Below are positions 63,380 to 64,000 of a stretch of 64,000 nucleotides of DNA, in pieces. Numbering within the stretch: the stretch's first letter is position 1; each line of letters starts with the position of its first letter. This DNA is from Streptomyces camponoticapitis (GTDB lineage Bacteria > Actinomycetota > Actinomycetes > Streptomycetales > Streptomycetaceae): NCBI RefSeq assembly GCF_014646115.1, contig NZ_BMMV01000014.1, positions 40,469-104,468 of the forward strand, given 5' to 3'. The translations under genes were made by a program, and so were the position numbers. Under the pieces are notes generated by a model. The model searched no databases, was not told the DNA's origin, and worked only from the letters and a program-made list of their open reading frames with translations.

Positions 63380-64000
63380 CGTGCGGTGCCTTCCGTCGTG
63401 AGTGGTGCGTCGTCGGTCGCGGCGGTCGACGCGTCGGTGAATGGCGCGTCGCTGGTCGCGGCGGTCGACGCGTCGGTGGTCGGTGTGTGATCCGTCGCGA
63501 CCGACTGGTTCATGAGGTTGACGGCCTCGACCCAGGCGGTGTGCTCCGCCGCGCGGTCCGAGCGGAAGCCGGAGTCGAGCAGCCGTTCGCCGTGCTGCCA
63601 GGTGAGGATCAGCAGCCCGCCCTCGGCGAGGACCTTGCCGGCGATGCCCTTGTCGAGGCGGGCGGCGCGCAGTTGGCCGGCCGGGACGAAGAAGTCGGTG
63701 GCCCCGGGCCGTACGACCTGCACGCCCGCGTCCGTGAGCGTCAGCTCCACGCGGCTGCGGACGCCGAGGCCGTGGGCGACGATCCGGTCCAGCCACTGAC
63801 CGGCGGTCGTGGAGCCGTGGTACCGGCCGCTGAGCCGCAGCCGTACCTCCCCGGGCGCCGCCGCCTCGGGAGCCTGGGGCAGCTCCGGCAGATCGGACTG
63901 GAGGCTCCCGCGCCACTTCCAGCCCTGGCGCATCAGCCAGTACACCAGCGCGATGAAGACGAGCAGGCCCACCGCCCAGCCGATACGGGCGGACCAGTCG
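63376..64000 (-). CDS. PH-like membrane protein, 5' end outside the window
   Basis: The open frame continues past the right edge (DWSARIGWAVGLLVFIALVY reads in frame from there), so at least 207 codons are seen and the start is missing. One membrane helix (GWAVGLLVFIALVYWLMRQG) is followed by a basic patch WKWRGSLQ. A domain with alternating strands (VRSRVELTLTDAGVQVVRPG, DFFVPAGQLRAARLD) resembles bacterial PH domains. The tail contains a repeated DASTAAT-DAP unit. In streptomycetes this gene regularly precedes carA in the pyrimidine cluster; its function is unknown. Its stop overlaps the carA start. Confidence 0.85.
   Translation of the reverse strand, partial: DWSARIGWAVGLLVFIALVYWLMRQGWKWRGSLQSDLPELPQAPEAAAPGEVRLRLSGRYHGSTTAGQWLDRIVAHGLGVRSRVELTLTDAGVQVVRPGATDFFVPAGQLRAARLDKGIAGKVLAEGGLLILTWQHGERLLDSGFRSDRAAEHTAWVEAVNLMNQSVATDHTPTTDASTAATSDAPFTDASTAATDDAPLTTEGTAR
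63415..63477 (-). repeat. 24-bp repeat with 39-bp period in the gene upstream of carA
   Basis: An identical 24-bp segment lies at 63415-63438 and 63454-63477, inside a 39-bp repeating unit that encodes the Asp-Ala-Ser-Thr-Ala-Ala-Thr tail twice. The duplication is in frame. Confidence 0.9.

Overview
The window is a stretch of a Streptomyces-type chromosome. Coding regions are very rich in G and C, starts are often GTG or TTG, and the gene order carA-carB-pyrD-pyrF-sIHF-gmk-rpoZ-coaBC-metK-priA-fmt-rsmB-rpe together with a riboflavin/histidine cluster is the one known from Streptomyces core genomes. Many proteins carry twin-arginine or Sec signals typical of the genus. No tRNA, rRNA, CRISPR array or intact insertion sequence was found. 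The species cannot be named from the sequence.

Left part (1-13 kb): a polyprenol-phosphate mannose synthase and FxsA pair, an amidohydrolase, an Lrp regulator, a small CxxC protein, an acyl-CoA dehydrogenase, a secreted family 18 chitinase whose promoter carries two DasR-type operators, a TetR regulator, a Tat-exported C39-like peptidase, a P-loop kinase, a candidate small RNA, and an EccA-like AAA ATPase without other type VII secretion genes. The next 4 kb (13.2-17.3 kb) is the most unusual region. It holds a SARP regulator broken by one extra base, two translationally coupled paralogous exported proteins of unknown function (one with a 12-bp minisatellite), a response regulator with a stop codon and a frameshift, and a chimeric remnant in which a piece of a lasso-peptide cyclase (asparagine-synthetase-like) is joined to a decapitated histidine kinase.

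Middle part (17.4-45 kb): two coupled CNNM/CBS transporters; an FMN-riboswitch-controlled operon ribD-ribE-ribM-ribAB-ribH followed by hisE-hisG and a PH-domain protein; a divergent ROK regulator/MFS pair; an alginate-lyase-like secreted protein; an NCS2 permease; an L-amino-acid 2-monooxygenase with its amidase (two steps of oxygenase-type lysine or arginine breakdown) near a second Lrp regulator; a GDSL esterase; an anti-sigma-like ATPase and a SigB/F/G-type sigma factor that converge on a perfect 55-bp palindrome; a GuaB1-type GMP reductase; a SorC regulator; and rpe.

Right part (44.8-64 kb): a MerR regulator fused to a DinB/maleylpyruvate-isomerase-like domain, then the housekeeping block, almost all on the minus strand. 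It includes a PriA lacking helicase motifs, a metK whose ribosome binding site is locked inside a leader hairpin, the nucleoid protein sIHF, and the pyrimidine genes carA-carB-pyrD-pyrF with tight overlaps. The gene upstream of carA runs off the right edge. Start codons were chosen by ribosome binding site, coupling and family length; functions rest on motif recognition without database searches.
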